Of a DNA stretch of 53,411 nucleotides, positions 24,493 to 34,666 are shown piece after piece (the first letter of the stretch is position 1; each line of letters starts with the position of its first letter). The notes under the pieces are model-generated. The model made no database searches and was not told where the DNA came from. It saw nothing but the letters and a program-made list of their open reading frames with translations. The stretch is from Hanamia caeni (GTDB lineage: Bacteria > Bacteroidota > Bacteroidia > Chitinophagales > Chitinophagaceae), in NCBI RefSeq assembly GCF_003721595.1, contig NZ_RJJR01000022.1:1-53411 (forward strand). Direction: 5' to 3'. A program made the translations under genes and the position numbers.

Positions 24493-26256
24493 ATGAAAAA
24501 GCTGTTTACCATATTTGCTGCGCTGCTTGTCGTACATCAAACGGTTGCCCAATATTATATAAGGGGCGAGGTGCGTGATGAACAAGGCAATCCGTTGCAA
24601 AATGTAAAAATTTTTATGCCGGAAACTTCTTCTCTTTATTCAAGTGGCGTTTCGGGTGGTTTTGGTATTCCCGTAAGACAGGCAAAAGATTCACTAATTT
24701 TTAGCCTTGATGGCTATATAACTCAGAATATGAGAATCAATGCCAGTGAATACCAGCATATCGTTCTTAAAATTATTCCGATAGGCTCGCAGTTAAATAA
24801 GAATAAGCTCGTATCCCTCACTACGGGCAGTAATGGAAATATTTTTCCTATATCGTATTATGAAAATGAAAGCTATAGCAGCCTTGCTGAAAATGATTTT
24901 GTAACTGCAACCAATAAAACGCAAACCGAATTTTCGATGCGGATTGATAAAGCTTCTTACAGCAACGTCAGGCGCTTTATTAACCAGGGCACGCAGGTTC
25001 CGATAGATGCGGTAAGGATTGATGAAATGCTTAATTATTTTAATTTTAATTACCAGGAACCACCGGGAAATAAAATTTTTAATATTGAAACGCACATTTC
25101 GGATTGCCCATGGAACAGCCAGTACCGGCTGCTCTATCTGAATCTTTCTGCTAAAAAATTGAACCTGGATCATGTTCCTCCCTCCAATCTGGTGTTTTTA
25201 ATTGACGTTTCCGGAAGCATGGATCTGCCAAACAGGTTGCCATTACTGAAACAAGCATTTCAATTGCTGGTAAAAAACCTGAGGAAACAGGATACAGTAT
25301 CCATCGTAACTTATGGAGGAACCGTAGGCGTATGGCTTCAGCCAACGAGCGGCGGACATAAAAAAATTATTACAAAAGCCATTGAAGCCTTAAATGCATC
25401 CGGTGACACGCCCGGCGAAGCAGCCATCAGGCTTGCTTATAAGCTGGCCGAAAATAATTTTATAAAAAATGGAAACAACCGAATCATTCTGGCAACAGAT
25501 GGCGATTTTAATGTGGGGCAAAATAATGAGGCCGACCTGGAAGACCTTATTTCTAAAGAAAAACAATCCGGCGTTTATCTCACCTGCCTTGGCGTAGGCA
25601 TGGGAAATTATAAAGATTCAAAAATTGAAGTGCTCTCCAAAAAAGGCAATGGCAATTTTGCCTACATAGATGATATTCGCGAAGCCGAAAAAGTTTTGGT
25701 AACAGAATTTACGCAAACAATGTATTCTGTTGCCAGCAATGTTCATATCAATGTGAAGTTCGACCCGGCTTATGTTGCCAAATATCGCCTGATCGGCTAC
25801 GATAATAAGAAAAGCACCATCGCCGAAAAAAATTATGAGCTTGAAGGCGGTGAAATAGGTTCGGGTTCCGGCAACACGGTTATTTTGGAAATTTTACCAA
25901 CAAAGCTTGATTCAACGCACAGTAAACCAATAAATATTGCGGATTTTCAAATTCACTTCCGCCTGCCGGACGACAGCACTGAAAACATCATCCGCTATCC
26001 CTGCCCTGATAATTATGTGGCCTTTGATTCATTGAATAAAGATTTGCAATTTGCAACCGGGGTAGCCATGTTTGGTTTAAAATTGAAAGAATCAAAATAT
26101 TTTCCCACCGACGTAGACTGGAATCTTATAAAGAAAATTGCCACCGAAGGGCAGTCTCCCGAAAACTTTTTCGAAACTGAGTTTATTGAATCTGTTGAAA
26201 AGGCACAACGTATTTACACAGAAAAGAAAAAGAAAGGCTTTTGGAAAAAAGATTAA
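24493..26256 (+). CDS. Exported VWA-domain protein (YfbK-like)
   Basis: A 587-residue protein with a signal peptide (1-19). A short carboxypeptidase-regulatory-like domain is at about 22-95 (YIRGEVRDEQGNPLQNVKIF). An N-terminal VWF-A-associated region has SMRIDKASYSNVRRFI at about 155. The VWA domain has the metal-ion-dependent adhesion motif DVSGSM at residue 238 and ATDGDFNVG further on. A DUF3520-like C-terminal domain ends in EGQSPENFFETEFIESVEKA. This architecture is common in Bacteroidota and resembles YfbK-type proteins of unknown role; envelope protein-protein interaction is the usual guess. Lack of a lipobox suggests a periplasmic protein. It stands alone between hpt and dinB. Confidence 0.9.
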   Translation: MKKLFTIFAALLVVHQTVAQYYIRGEVRDEQGNPLQNVKIFMPETSSLYSSGVSGGFGIPVRQAKDSLIFSLDGYITQNMRINASEYQHIVLKIIPIGSQLNKNKLVSLTTGSNGNIFPISYYENESYSSLAENDFVTATNKTQTEFSMRIDKASYSNVRRFINQGTQVPIDAVRIDEMLNYFNFNYQEPPGNKIFNIETHISDCPWNSQYRLLYLNLSAKKLNLDHVPPSNLVFLIDVSGSMDLPNRLPLLKQAFQLLVKNLRKQDTVSIVTYGGTVGVWLQPTSGGHKKIITKAIEALNASGDTPGEAAIRLAYKLAENNFIKNGNNRIILATDGDFNVGQNNEADLEDLISKEKQSGVYLTCLGVGMGNYKDSKIEVLSKKGNGNFAYIDDIREAEKVLVTEFTQTMYSVASNVHINVKFDPAYVAKYRLIGYDNKKSTIAEKNYELEGGEIGSGSGNTVILEILPTKLDSTHSKPINIADFQIHFRLPDDSTENIIRYPCPDNYVAFDSLNKDLQFATGVAMFGLKLKESKYFPTDVDWNLIKKIATEGQSPENFFETEFIESVEKAQRIYTEKKKKGFWKKD

Positions 26257-26342
26257 GCTCAAATTTAATTTTTGGTTTCTCATTTTTTGGTTAAAATTTT
26301 GCATGATTTCTTTCTTTAAAATAATTCTATAAAAACAATTTT

Positions 26343-26840
26343 ATGAACGTAATTCCCTTCCTCATTAAAGAACTTGAACATGAAGCTAAGACTACGCAGA
26401 AATTTCTTAGCCTTGTGAAGCCCGAAAAATTTAATTACAAGCCTCATCAGAAAAGCATGTCCATGAAGCAGCTTTGTACGCACATTGCGGAATTACCAGC
26501 ATGGATAGATATGGCAGTGAACACGGAAGGCATCGATTTTGCCACTACCGACTGGACACCCGCAGAAGTGAACTCCACAAATGATTTGCTTCAGCTTTTG
26601 GACAGTTCAACTGAAAAAGCGCTGAAAGCGCTCGCTGAAATTAAAGAAGAAGATCTTTTAAAAACATGGACCATCAAAAATGGCGATCAGCTATTGCAGG
26701 CGATGACTAAATTTGAGTCCATACGTCACGCCTACAGCCAGACTACCCACCATCGCGCGCAGCTTGGCGTTTATCTTCGCCTGCTGGATATTCCTGTTCC
26801 TGCAAGCTATGGCCCAAGCGCTGATGATCCCGGCATGTAA
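26343..26840 (+). CDS. DinB-family protein
   Basis: A 165-residue four-helix-bundle protein of the DinB/YfiT group. Metal-binding histidines are visible in LCTHIAELPAW (N-terminal half) and in TTHHRAQLGVYLRLLDIP (C-terminal half), giving the usual His triad. Members act as metal-dependent thiol transferases, some using bacillithiol or mycothiol. A bacillithiol gene (bshC) lies about 9 kb away, which makes bacillithiol-dependent activity plausible but unproven. A strong bidirectional terminator follows the gene. Confidence 0.9.
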   Translation: MNVIPFLIKELEHEAKTTQKFLSLVKPEKFNYKPHQKSMSMKQLCTHIAELPAWIDMAVNTEGIDFATTDWTPAEVNSTNDLLQLLDSSTEKALKALAEIKEEDLLKTWTIKNGDQLLQAMTKFESIRHAYSQTTHHRAQLGVYLRLLDIPVPASYGPSADDPGM

Positions 26841-26860
26841 AGCAGCGTTTTTATAAATTG

Positions 26861-26901
26861 AAAAAGGCTTTAAGATGGATAACCAATCTTAAAGCCTTTT
26901 T
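26861..26901. terminator. Strong bidirectional terminator between dinB and the DUF2911 gene
   Basis: A perfect 16-bp inverted repeat (26861-26876 and 26886-26901) around a 9-nt loop. It begins with AAAAAGGC and ends with GCCTTTTT, so it works for both convergent transcripts. Confidence 0.9.
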
Positions 26902-26958
26902 CTGTATCAGTGATTCTTATCAGTAAATGAAGAAATAAGGCAATTATTTTTCGCAAAA

Positions 26959-27798
26959 TTACAACTGGCTCAGAAGCTTGTTTCCAAAATTTACATAGTC
27001 ATCGTTGCCGGCCTCTTTGGCCAGTTCTATTGTTTTTAAAGCAGTTGCTTTTGCACCGGCTTTATCCCCTAAATCTTTTTGAATCCTGGCTTTTTGTAAA
27101 AACATAAAAAACGCCTTTGGGCTTTGCTCAGTAGCCTTGTTTATATACTGCAATGCTTTTTTATAATCATGATCATAATCCGCATAAAAGTTGGCGGCCT
27201 GGTAATACGGAGGCGCGCTTCCCTGCAATGCGGCTTCGATTTGGGTACGAATCCTGTCTTTGATATTGGTAGTAATCGGCAAACCTACTTCCACATTGGC
27301 CCATTTGAACAGAAGAATACAACTTTCATTTTTTAAGTCAGCGAATTGCATGGTAAAGCTTTCTACCTTTTCCTTATGCTTAACCACGGGTGATTTGTAA
27401 CGGATAAGATCGTCATTGGCGCTAAACCCTTCGCCGCCGGGATAAGCATTTCCTTTGCTTAATACTATCATCCACTGTCCTTCCTGCGGAATAGTATAGA
27501 TAACGTAAGTTCCGGAATCAAAATCTCTTCCCCCCACATTTACCTTATCACTGAAATGAATTTTGGTAGCGGCGTTGGCGCCGGTTCTCCATGGTTTTTC
27601 CAACGGAGCCAGTTCAGAATTAGCGCCAAAAGCTTCGCGGCCTTTGAGGCCGGGACGGCTATAAACCAGGGTAATTTTCCCCAGGCCAAAATCCTGTATA
27701 ATCGTTTGTGTAGGGCTGGGTGCAGGCATGTTTACCTGGGCTTGTGCCGACAGGCAAAATCCCGCCATAGCAAAGGCAATAATTATTGATTTTTTCAT
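26959..27798 (-). CDS. DUF2911 protein with TPR-like C-terminus
   Basis: An exported protein of 279 residues from the ATG at 27798, which opens a clean signal peptide (MKKSIIIAFAMAGFCLSAQAQ). A frame open to 27858 would hide it. The DUF2911 domain has the typical QDFGLGKITLVYSRPGLKGREAFG and TYVIYTIP stretches at about 40-170. The last 90 residues look like one or two TPR units (YKKALQYINKATEQSPKAFFMFLQKARIQKDLGDKAGAKATALKTIELAKEAG). The function of this Bacteroidota family is unknown. It converges on dinB with a shared terminator. Confidence 0.9.
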   Translation of the reverse strand: MKKSIIIAFAMAGFCLSAQAQVNMPAPSPTQTIIQDFGLGKITLVYSRPGLKGREAFGANSELAPLEKPWRTGANAATKIHFSDKVNVGGRDFDSGTYVIYTIPQEGQWMIVLSKGNAYPGGEGFSANDDLIRYKSPVVKHKEKVESFTMQFADLKNESCILLFKWANVEVGLPITTNIKDRIRTQIEAALQGSAPPYYQAANFYADYDHDYKKALQYINKATEQSPKAFFMFLQKARIQKDLGDKAGAKATALKTIELAKEAGNDDYVNFGNKLLSQL

Positions 27799-27974
27799 AT
27801 TGTCGTTTTGCGCAAACATACCAATTCTGTAATGAAAAAACTCATTTATACATACCATTTATGAAAAATTAAAAAACCGGCTTTTTTGCTTATTTACTGC
27901 CTTTGCGGAGTGATTTATTTTGCATTGCGCCATCAATAAATTTCTAACATTTATCTTGCAGAAAATTTCTTCTT

Positions 27975-29099
27975 ATGAAAAGAGTCGGAATACTTGGCGG
28001 TGGCCAGTTAGGCAGAATGTTATTACAAGCCGCAGCCAATTATCCTGTCGAGACCTCTGTCCTTGAAAAAGATGCCGACTGCCCTGCTGCTCATCTATGT
28101 ACGCATTTCAACAAAGGTGATATTACCAATTTTGATGACGTTTACAATTTTGGTAAAAACCTGGATGCCATTACTATCGAAATTGAATCCGTAAATGTAG
28201 AAGCATTAAAAAAGCTGGAAACTGAGGGGATTTTGGTATATCCGCGTCCTCATGCATTGGAAATTATTAAAAATAAAATAAAGCAAAAAAATTTTTATAA
28301 AGAAAATGAAATACCAACCTCTCCTTTTATGGTTACGGCCAAAAAGGAAGAATTAAAAGGGCATTTAGACTTTTTGCCGGCTGCGCATAAAGTGGCTATG
28401 GGCGGCTACGACGGCAGAGGCGTTCAGCTTTTAAAGACCAGCCAGGATATAAACAATGGATTTGATGAGGAAGCGGTGCTGGAAAAGTTGGTGAATATTA
28501 AAAAAGAAATTTCCATCATCGTAGCGATGGACAACGAAGGCAAAACCGCCGTATATCCGCCTGTGGAAATGATTTTTAACCAAACGCTCAATTTACTTGA
28601 ATACCAGCTTTGCCCGGCGCATCTGGGAGAAAAAACTTTATGGAAGGCAGAAGCAATAGCATTAGCGGTGGTGAAAAATTTGCAAAGTGCGGGTATTTTT
28701 GCAGTTGAATTATTTGTGGATATCGACGATAAAGTTTTAGTAAACGAAACCGCCCCACGGGTTCACAACAGCGGGCATCACACGATAGAAGCTGCTTTTT
28801 CTTCCCAGTTTGATATGCTTTGGAGAATAATTCTTGGCTATCCTCTTGGATTAACCAAGCCCATCATGAGTTCTGCCATGGTAAATTTAATTGGCGAAGA
28901 AAATTATAAAGGCGAGGCAGTGTATCAGAATTTAAATGAAACGTTACAAATTGAAAATGTCTTTGTTCACATTTACGGCAAAAAAGAAACAAGGCCGGGA
29001 CGGAAAATGGGGCACGTTACTATCCTCAGCAATGAGCGGCAGCAACTGATACACGTAGCCGGAAAAGTGAAGCATCTTTTGAAGGTAATTTCAAAATAA
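27975..29099 (+). CDS. purK: 5-(carboxyamino)imidazole ribonucleotide synthase
   Basis: A 374-residue ATP-grasp enzyme of purine synthesis that carboxylates AIR to N5-CAIR with ATP and bicarbonate. The start GILGGGQLGRMLLQAA is the family N-terminus. VAMGGYDGRGVQLL is the ATP-grasp loop, and VNETAPRVHNSGHHTIEA is the conserved metal and substrate region. The partner enzyme purE lies about 5.6 kb downstream on the same strand, but a three-gene RND efflux system lies between them. Length is normal. Confidence 0.96.
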   Translation: MKRVGILGGGQLGRMLLQAAANYPVETSVLEKDADCPAAHLCTHFNKGDITNFDDVYNFGKNLDAITIEIESVNVEALKKLETEGILVYPRPHALEIIKNKIKQKNFYKENEIPTSPFMVTAKKEELKGHLDFLPAAHKVAMGGYDGRGVQLLKTSQDINNGFDEEAVLEKLVNIKKEISIIVAMDNEGKTAVYPPVEMIFNQTLNLLEYQLCPAHLGEKTLWKAEAIALAVVKNLQSAGIFAVELFVDIDDKVLVNETAPRVHNSGHHTIEAAFSSQFDMLWRIILGYPLGLTKPIMSSAMVNLIGEENYKGEAVYQNLNETLQIENVFVHIYGKKETRPGRKMGHVTILSNERQQLIHVAGKVKHLLKVISK

Positions 29100-29160
29100 A
29101 AAACGAAGGGATTTAACAAATCTAACGTCATATAAACTCAGTGAAAAATAAAGCTTATAC

Positions 29161-30219
29161 ATGAAATTGAAATACAGCAGCCTTTTAATAGCAACAGTTA
29201 TATTTTTTCTTTTTTCATGCGGCGATAATTCCAATAAAATCCAACCTCCAAAAAGTGGCGCTAAACCTGGCGATCCACCCGCGTTGGAAGTGAAAGGTTA
29301 TATTATTCATCCTTCCGTATTACATTCAAGTATCGAAGTGGCCGGAACATTATTGCCCTTTGAAGAAACCGAAATCCATCCGGAAGTATCAGGAAAAGTA
29401 ACTTATTTATCTATCCACGAAGGCGCTCATGTAAAAAAAGGCACTTTGTTAGCCAGGCTTTTTGATGGCGATTTGCAGGCCCAACTTCAGAAACTGAAAG
29501 TACAATTACAGGTAGCGCAAAAAACAGAGGACCGTCAGTCTGAATTGCTGAAAATCGGAGGCATCAGCCAGCAGGATTATGATTTGAGCGCATTGGATGT
29601 AAGCAGCATCAAGGCCGACATACAGGTGATGCAAGCCGCAATTGATAAAACCATTATCCGGGCTCCTTTTGACGGAAAGCTTGGTTTTAAAAACATCAGC
29701 ATAGGCGCTTTCATTACGCCGTCAACTGTTATCACTACTATCCGCCAGGATTCAAAATTAAAGCTTGAATTCAGCGTTCCTGAAAAATTTACGCCATACG
29801 TTCAGTTAGGAAATGTAATTTACTTTACTACGGAAGCGGTCCCCAAAAAATATGCAGCCAAAATATTCGCTACGGAATCTGGCATCACTCAGGAAAACAG
29901 GAGCCTTAAGGTGCATGCCGTAGTGGAAAATACCGATAAGAATATCACGGCTGGTTCTTTTGCGAAAGTGGCTTTTGATATGGGTGATAACAGCGATGCG
30001 ATAATGGTGCCCACACAGGCGATTATTCCGGAAGCGAGGGACAAAAAAGTGATTGTGTACAATGGCGGCAATGCAGATTTTAAAATTGTAACAACCGGCA
30101 CCCGGGATTCTGCAAAAGTGGAAATATTGAGCGGCCTTTCCATTGGCGATACCGTAATTACAACCGGATTGCTTTCCATCAAACCGGGAAGCAGGATTAA
30201 ACTTTCATCTTTAAATTAA
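29161..30219 (+). CDS. RND efflux periplasmic adaptor (membrane fusion lipoprotein)
   Basis: A 352-residue adaptor joining the RND pump to the outer-membrane channel. The signal peptide ends FLFSC with Cys20 as lipidation site. The order is the standard one. A biotinyl-lipoyl-like half comes first (IHPEVSGKVTYLSIHEGAHVKKGTLLARL). A helical hairpin has ISQQDYDLS, and the second lipoyl half has TIIRAPFDGKLGFKNISIGAFI. A beta-barrel and a membrane-proximal domain ending SGLSIGDTVITTGLLSIKPGS follow. It is the first gene of adaptor, pump and channel, with a 12-bp gap to the pump gene. Confidence 0.94.
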   Translation: MKLKYSSLLIATVIFFLFSCGDNSNKIQPPKSGAKPGDPPALEVKGYIIHPSVLHSSIEVAGTLLPFEETEIHPEVSGKVTYLSIHEGAHVKKGTLLARLFDGDLQAQLQKLKVQLQVAQKTEDRQSELLKIGGISQQDYDLSALDVSSIKADIQVMQAAIDKTIIRAPFDGKLGFKNISIGAFITPSTVITTIRQDSKLKLEFSVPEKFTPYVQLGNVIYFTTEAVPKKYAAKIFATESGITQENRSLKVHAVVENTDKNITAGSFAKVAFDMGDNSDAIMVPTQAIIPEARDKKVIVYNGGNADFKIVTTGTRDSAKVEILSGLSIGDTVITTGLLSIKPGSRIKLSSLN

Positions 30220-30231
30220 CAGTTCAAACGA

Positions 30232-33200
30232 GTGAATATTTCCGAAATAAGTTTACGAAGGCCGGTTTTTGCCATAGTACTGAACTTGGCTATTGTGTTA
30301 TTTGGGATTATCGGTTTCAAATATTTAGGGGTAAGGGATTATCCTGCGATTGACCCGCCAAATATTTCGGTGAGCACATCGTATGCCGGCGCCAATTCTG
30401 ATATTATTGAATCTCAAATAACGGAGCCGCTGGAAAAGGCCATAAATGGAATTCCGGGCGTAAAAAACATAAGCTCATCCAGTAACCAGGGAAGAAGCAG
30501 GATTAATGTAGAATTTGAGTTAAGCGTTGACCTGGAAACGGCAGCCAACGATGTGCGCGATAAAGTTTCGCAGGCTACCCGCAACCTGCCGCAAGACATA
30601 GATGCGCCGCCGGTGGTTTCCAAAGCCGATGCCAATGCGCAACCTATAATTGCCGTTACGGTTCAAAGCAATACAAAAAACTTACTGGAGGTTACGGAAT
30701 ACGCAGAAAACAATATTGTTGAGCGTTTGCAAACCATCCCCGGCGTTAGTTCCATTTCTGTTTGGGGAGAAAAACGTTACGCCATGCGGATTTGGTTCCA
30801 ACCTGACAAGATGCAGGCCTATGGCATTTCAATGACCGATGTGCAGGCCGCCCTGATGACACAAAGTGTGGAATTGCCTGCCGGAAAAATTTCCGGAAAT
30901 ACAACCGAACTGGCTGTGCGCACTTTTGGAAAACTAAATACAGAAGAACAATTTAACAACCTGATAGTAAAAAATATCGGCGGAGTAAATATTAAATTAA
31001 AAGATGTAGCGAACGTAGTGCTTGGCCCCGAAAATGAAGAATCCGGCTTGAAAGAAAGCGGCGTACCGATGATAATGCTGGCTATAATTCCCCAGCCAGG
31101 GGTTAATTATGTTGAAATAGCAAATGAATTTTACAAAAGACTTAATGACATTAAAAAAGAAGTTCCCCAGGACCTCAAAATGGATGTAGCCTTTGACCAG
31201 ACCAGGTTTATCAAAAAATCCATTTCTGAGGTTGAGGAAACATTATTAATTGCATTGGGGCTTGTTATTATAATTATTTATTTATTCTTTCGGGATTGGA
31301 TTCTCGCCTTGCGCCCGTTGTTCGACATCCCTGTCTCTTTGATTGGCGCATTTTTTATTATGTATGTTTTTGGTTTTACGATTAATGTACTCACGCTTCT
31401 TGGAATTGTATTAGCTACAGGCCTTGTGGTTGATGACGGAATTGTCGTCACGGAAAATATCTTTAAAAAGATTGAAGCGGGAATGGACAAATACAGAGCA
31501 GCAAAAGAGGGCGCTAAGGAAATATACTTTGCAGTTATCTCAACGTCCATCACACTTGCCATCGTTTTTTTACCAATTGTTTTTTTGCAGGGGTTTGTGG
31601 GCAGGCTATTTCGCGAGTTCGGCATCGTTGTGGCCGGTGCGGTGTTGATTTCTGCATTTGTTTCGCTTACGCTCACAGTAGTGCTGAACGTAAAATTAAC
31701 CCATAAGAAAATTGGTCATTCCTGGTTCTACAGAAAAACTGAACCATTCTTTGTAGCGATGGAAAATGGTTATAAAAAAAGCCTTGCTTCGTTTATGAAG
31801 GTGAAATGGATTGCTCTCGCCCTGATAGCTGTTTGTGTAGCAATCATTTATTTTATTTTTACGACAATCCCCTCTGAACTCGCGCCGATGGAAGACAGGA
31901 GCCAGTTCAGGCTTAGCGTTACCGCCCCTGAAGGCACATCCTACGATTATATGGATTCGTACATGGACACGCTGAATAATTTTTTAGAAGATTCAATCCC
32001 TGAAAAGAAAATGATGATTAGCCTCACGGCGCCGGGGTTTGGAGGAGGGTCTGTGAATTCGGGGTTTTTCAATGTAACCTTAGTCGATCCGAAAGACCGC
32101 GTGAGATCCCAACAGGATATCGTAAATGTGGTAAACAAGAACCTGAAAAATTTTCCCCAGGGAAGGGCCTTTGCAAGCCAGGATCAAACAATCTCTACCA
32201 GCAGGCACGGCGGACAGCCAATTGAATTCGTAATCCAAAATAATGACTTTGATAAAATACGGAAAATCCTTCCGGAATTTTTAGATGAAGCTAAAAAAAG
32301 CCCGATACTCCAGGGCGTAGATGCCGATTTAAAGTTTAATAAACCCGAACTCAGAATCAATATTGACCGGCTACGCGCAAGCGAGTTAGGCGTTAGCGTG
32401 GATGCTATCAACCAGGCGCTGGAACTTGCCTACAGCGACAGGCGGCTCGGATATTTTTTAAGATCAGGAAAGCAATATGAAGTTTTGGGACAGGTGGAAC
32501 GCAACGACCGCGACGATCCGAATGATCTGAGCAAAATATATGTAAGGAATGACCGCGGAGAAAATATAAGTCTTGATAACCTGGTCACCATATCCGAAGC
32601 ATCAGCACCCCCTACTATATACCATTTCAACAGGTATAAATCAGCAACCATTTCAGCGGGGCTTGCGCCGGGAAAGACAGTAGGAGATGGAATAAAAGAA
32701 ATGGATCGCATTTCAAAAAAACTTTTGGATGATACGTTTACTACAGCCTTAAGCGGTACCTCGCGCGATTATTCAGAAAGTTCAGGTAATACAGCTTTTG
32801 CTTTTCTGCTCGCTTTAGTTCTTATTTACCTCGTATTGGCTGCGCAGTTTGAAAGCTTTGTCGATCCTTTCATCATCATGATTACGGTGCCACTTGCTCT
32901 GGCTGGCGCATTACTGAGCTTATGGATTTTTGGCCAGACCTTCAATATTTTTTCTCAAATCGGAATGATTATGTTGATTGGACTGGTGACAAAAAACGGG
33001 ATTCTTATCGTGGAATTCGCCAATCAAAAACGGGAAGCCGGCATGGGAAAAATTGATGCAGTAATAGAATCGGCTTATCTGCGTTTGCGCCCTATTTTAA
33101 TGACAAGCCTTGCAATGTCATTAGGCGCTTTACCGTTGGCTCTTTCTATCGGAGACGCTTCCACCAGCAGAGTTCCGCTCGGAATTGTAATTGTGGGAGG

Positions 33201-33297
33201 TATCCTTTTTTCTTTGATATTGACGTTGTATGTTGTGCCTTCAATCTACGCCTATCTTTCACGAAAAAACAAACCGCTGAATGAAGCTCTTTTGTAA
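30232..33297 (+). CDS. RND-family multidrug efflux pump (HAE1/AcrB-like)
   Basis: A 1021-residue inner-membrane proton-driven pump. The start codon is GTG, followed by NISEISLRRPVFAIVLNLA, the normal amphipathic lead and first helix. The usual two halves of six helices and two large periplasmic loops are present. The proton-relay motif LATGLVVDDGIVVTEN has Asp401 and Asp402. The second half has MIMLIGLVTKNGILIVEFANQ. It forms a tripartite pump with the adaptor upstream and the TolC-like channel, whose gene overlaps this one by 17 bp. Export substrates are unknown. Confidence 0.95.
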   Translation: MNISEISLRRPVFAIVLNLAIVLFGIIGFKYLGVRDYPAIDPPNISVSTSYAGANSDIIESQITEPLEKAINGIPGVKNISSSSNQGRSRINVEFELSVDLETAANDVRDKVSQATRNLPQDIDAPPVVSKADANAQPIIAVTVQSNTKNLLEVTEYAENNIVERLQTIPGVSSISVWGEKRYAMRIWFQPDKMQAYGISMTDVQAALMTQSVELPAGKISGNTTELAVRTFGKLNTEEQFNNLIVKNIGGVNIKLKDVANVVLGPENEESGLKESGVPMIMLAIIPQPGVNYVEIANEFYKRLNDIKKEVPQDLKMDVAFDQTRFIKKSISEVEETLLIALGLVIIIIYLFFRDWILALRPLFDIPVSLIGAFFIMYVFGFTINVLTLLGIVLATGLVVDDGIVVTENIFKKIEAGMDKYRAAKEGAKEIYFAVISTSITLAIVFLPIVFLQGFVGRLFREFGIVVAGAVLISAFVSLTLTVVLNVKLTHKKIGHSWFYRKTEPFFVAMENGYKKSLASFMKVKWIALALIAVCVAIIYFIFTTIPSELAPMEDRSQFRLSVTAPEGTSYDYMDSYMDTLNNFLEDSIPEKKMMISLTAPGFGGGSVNSGFFNVTLVDPKDRVRSQQDIVNVVNKNLKNFPQGRAFASQDQTISTSRHGGQPIEFVIQNNDFDKIRKILPEFLDEAKKSPILQGVDADLKFNKPELRINIDRLRASELGVSVDAINQALELAYSDRRLGYFLRSGKQYEVLGQVERNDRDDPNDLSKIYVRNDRGENISLDNLVTISEASAPPTIYHFNRYKSATISAGLAPGKTVGDGIKEMDRISKKLLDDTFTTALSGTSRDYSESSGNTAFAFLLALVLIYLVLAAQFESFVDPFIIMITVPLALAGALLSLWIFGQTFNIFSQIGMIMLIGLVTKNGILIVEFANQKREAGMGKIDAVIESAYLRLRPILMTSLAMSLGALPLALSIGDASTSRVPLGIVIVGGILFSLILTLYVVPSIYAYLSRKNKPLNEALL

Positions 33298-34603
33298 ATT
33301 TCTATTTATTTGTTTTTGGTTTTTAATTTTCCGGGCTTCAGACGTAAGAGCCCAGGACACACTTATGACGGCACAGGAAGCTATCAAAACCGCCATTGAA
33401 AATAATTATGGGGTTATTATCAGCAAAAATGAAATTGAAATAGGCTCAATAAATAATACATGGGCAAACACAGACCTCCTGCCTTCTGTTAGCGCGACAG
33501 CAACGAAACAAATGGGTGTAAACAATCTTCATCAGAAGCTCAGCAATGGAACAGTTACCACCAAAAAAGGAAACACATCCCAAAATTTAAATGCCGGGCT
33601 TGCAGTTAACTGGAGAATATTTGATGGATTGAAAATGTTCGCTACCAAAAAAAGATTGGAGGAGTTGGAAAGAAATGGCGAATATTCTTTCAGGAAAAAT
33701 CTGAATGAAACTGTTTATAATGTCATTAATTCCTATTACAATATCGTTACGCTTAATGAACAAAAAAAGGCTACACTTGAGCAAATCGAGTTATACGACG
33801 ACCGTTATATTCTTTCGCAACGCAGGTTTGAAATAGGAACCGGTGCTAAGTACGAAGTATTGCAGGCGCAGGTGGATCTGAATGAGCAACGTTCTAATTT
33901 ATTGTCTCTTCAAAATTCAATTGCTACCGCAAAAGCCTCTTTGTTGAACCTGCTTGGAAAAAAACCAGACACTTCTTTTAATGTAGTAGATACGATCATT
34001 CTTTTGCCATTGCCAGCCTACGCAAATGTCCAGGATAAAATTTCAAAAGAAAATCCGGATGTGCTTTTAGCAAACAGCCAGCTTTATATTTTACAACAGG
34101 AAAAAAAAGAAATCAATTCAGCACGGCTTCCTTCGGTTGACTTGAATGGTTATTATAATTTTGCCAGAAGTAGCAGTAGCGCAGGTTTCAACCTTTATAA
34201 TCAAACTTATGGACCTTCAGGATCCGTTGGAATTTCTGTTCCAATTTTTAATGGTATCGTTGTAAAAAAACAATTACAGATAAGCGATATCCAAATTAAA
34301 AATCAGCAAATCACAATTGACCAAATAAGAAATAATTTGCAAACGAATTTGAACAACGCTTACATAAATTATAACAATGCATTAAAATCTATCGAGCTTG
34401 AACATAACAACCTGGTGCTTGCCAGGGAAAATATCATGATAGCAACTGAAAGATATAAAAGGCTTAACATCACATCAGTGGAACTCCGGCAAATCCAGAT
34501 TAGTTATAATGATGCGCGGAATCGTTTATACGGCGCCCTCTTTCAGGCAAAAATGGCTGAAGCAACTGTCGCTTTATTATCCGGCGATATCATCAACCTG
34601 TAA
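33281..34603 (+). CDS. TolC-family outer-membrane channel
   Basis: A 440-residue outer-membrane efflux protein with a signal peptide (about 1-24, cut near VRAQD). It has two OEP repeats rich in long helices, including QRRFEIGTGAKYEVLQAQVDLNEQRSNLLSLQNSIATAKASLLNLLG in the first and INSARLPSVDLNGYYNF at the start of the second. This matches the length and pattern of TolC-like proteins. It overlaps the pump gene by 17 bp, a sign of translational coupling, and completes the three-part efflux system. Confidence 0.94.
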   Translation: MKLFCKFLFICFWFLIFRASDVRAQDTLMTAQEAIKTAIENNYGVIISKNEIEIGSINNTWANTDLLPSVSATATKQMGVNNLHQKLSNGTVTTKKGNTSQNLNAGLAVNWRIFDGLKMFATKKRLEELERNGEYSFRKNLNETVYNVINSYYNIVTLNEQKKATLEQIELYDDRYILSQRRFEIGTGAKYEVLQAQVDLNEQRSNLLSLQNSIATAKASLLNLLGKKPDTSFNVVDTIILLPLPAYANVQDKISKENPDVLLANSQLYILQQEKKEINSARLPSVDLNGYYNFARSSSSAGFNLYNQTYGPSGSVGISVPIFNGIVVKKQLQISDIQIKNQQITIDQIRNNLQTNLNNAYINYNNALKSIELEHNNLVLARENIMIATERYKRLNITSVELRQIQISYNDARNRLYGALFQAKMAEATVALLSGDIINL

Positions 34604-34666
34604 GCCACGACTTTGAGATCTTAGCCTTGGCTTTTGTATTATCTTTATCGTTTTAAAATATAAAGA

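Noticed and set aside
31278..31676. 132-codon minus-strand open frame inside the RND pump gene
   Set aside because: Antisense to conserved transmembrane segments of the pump; no independent support.
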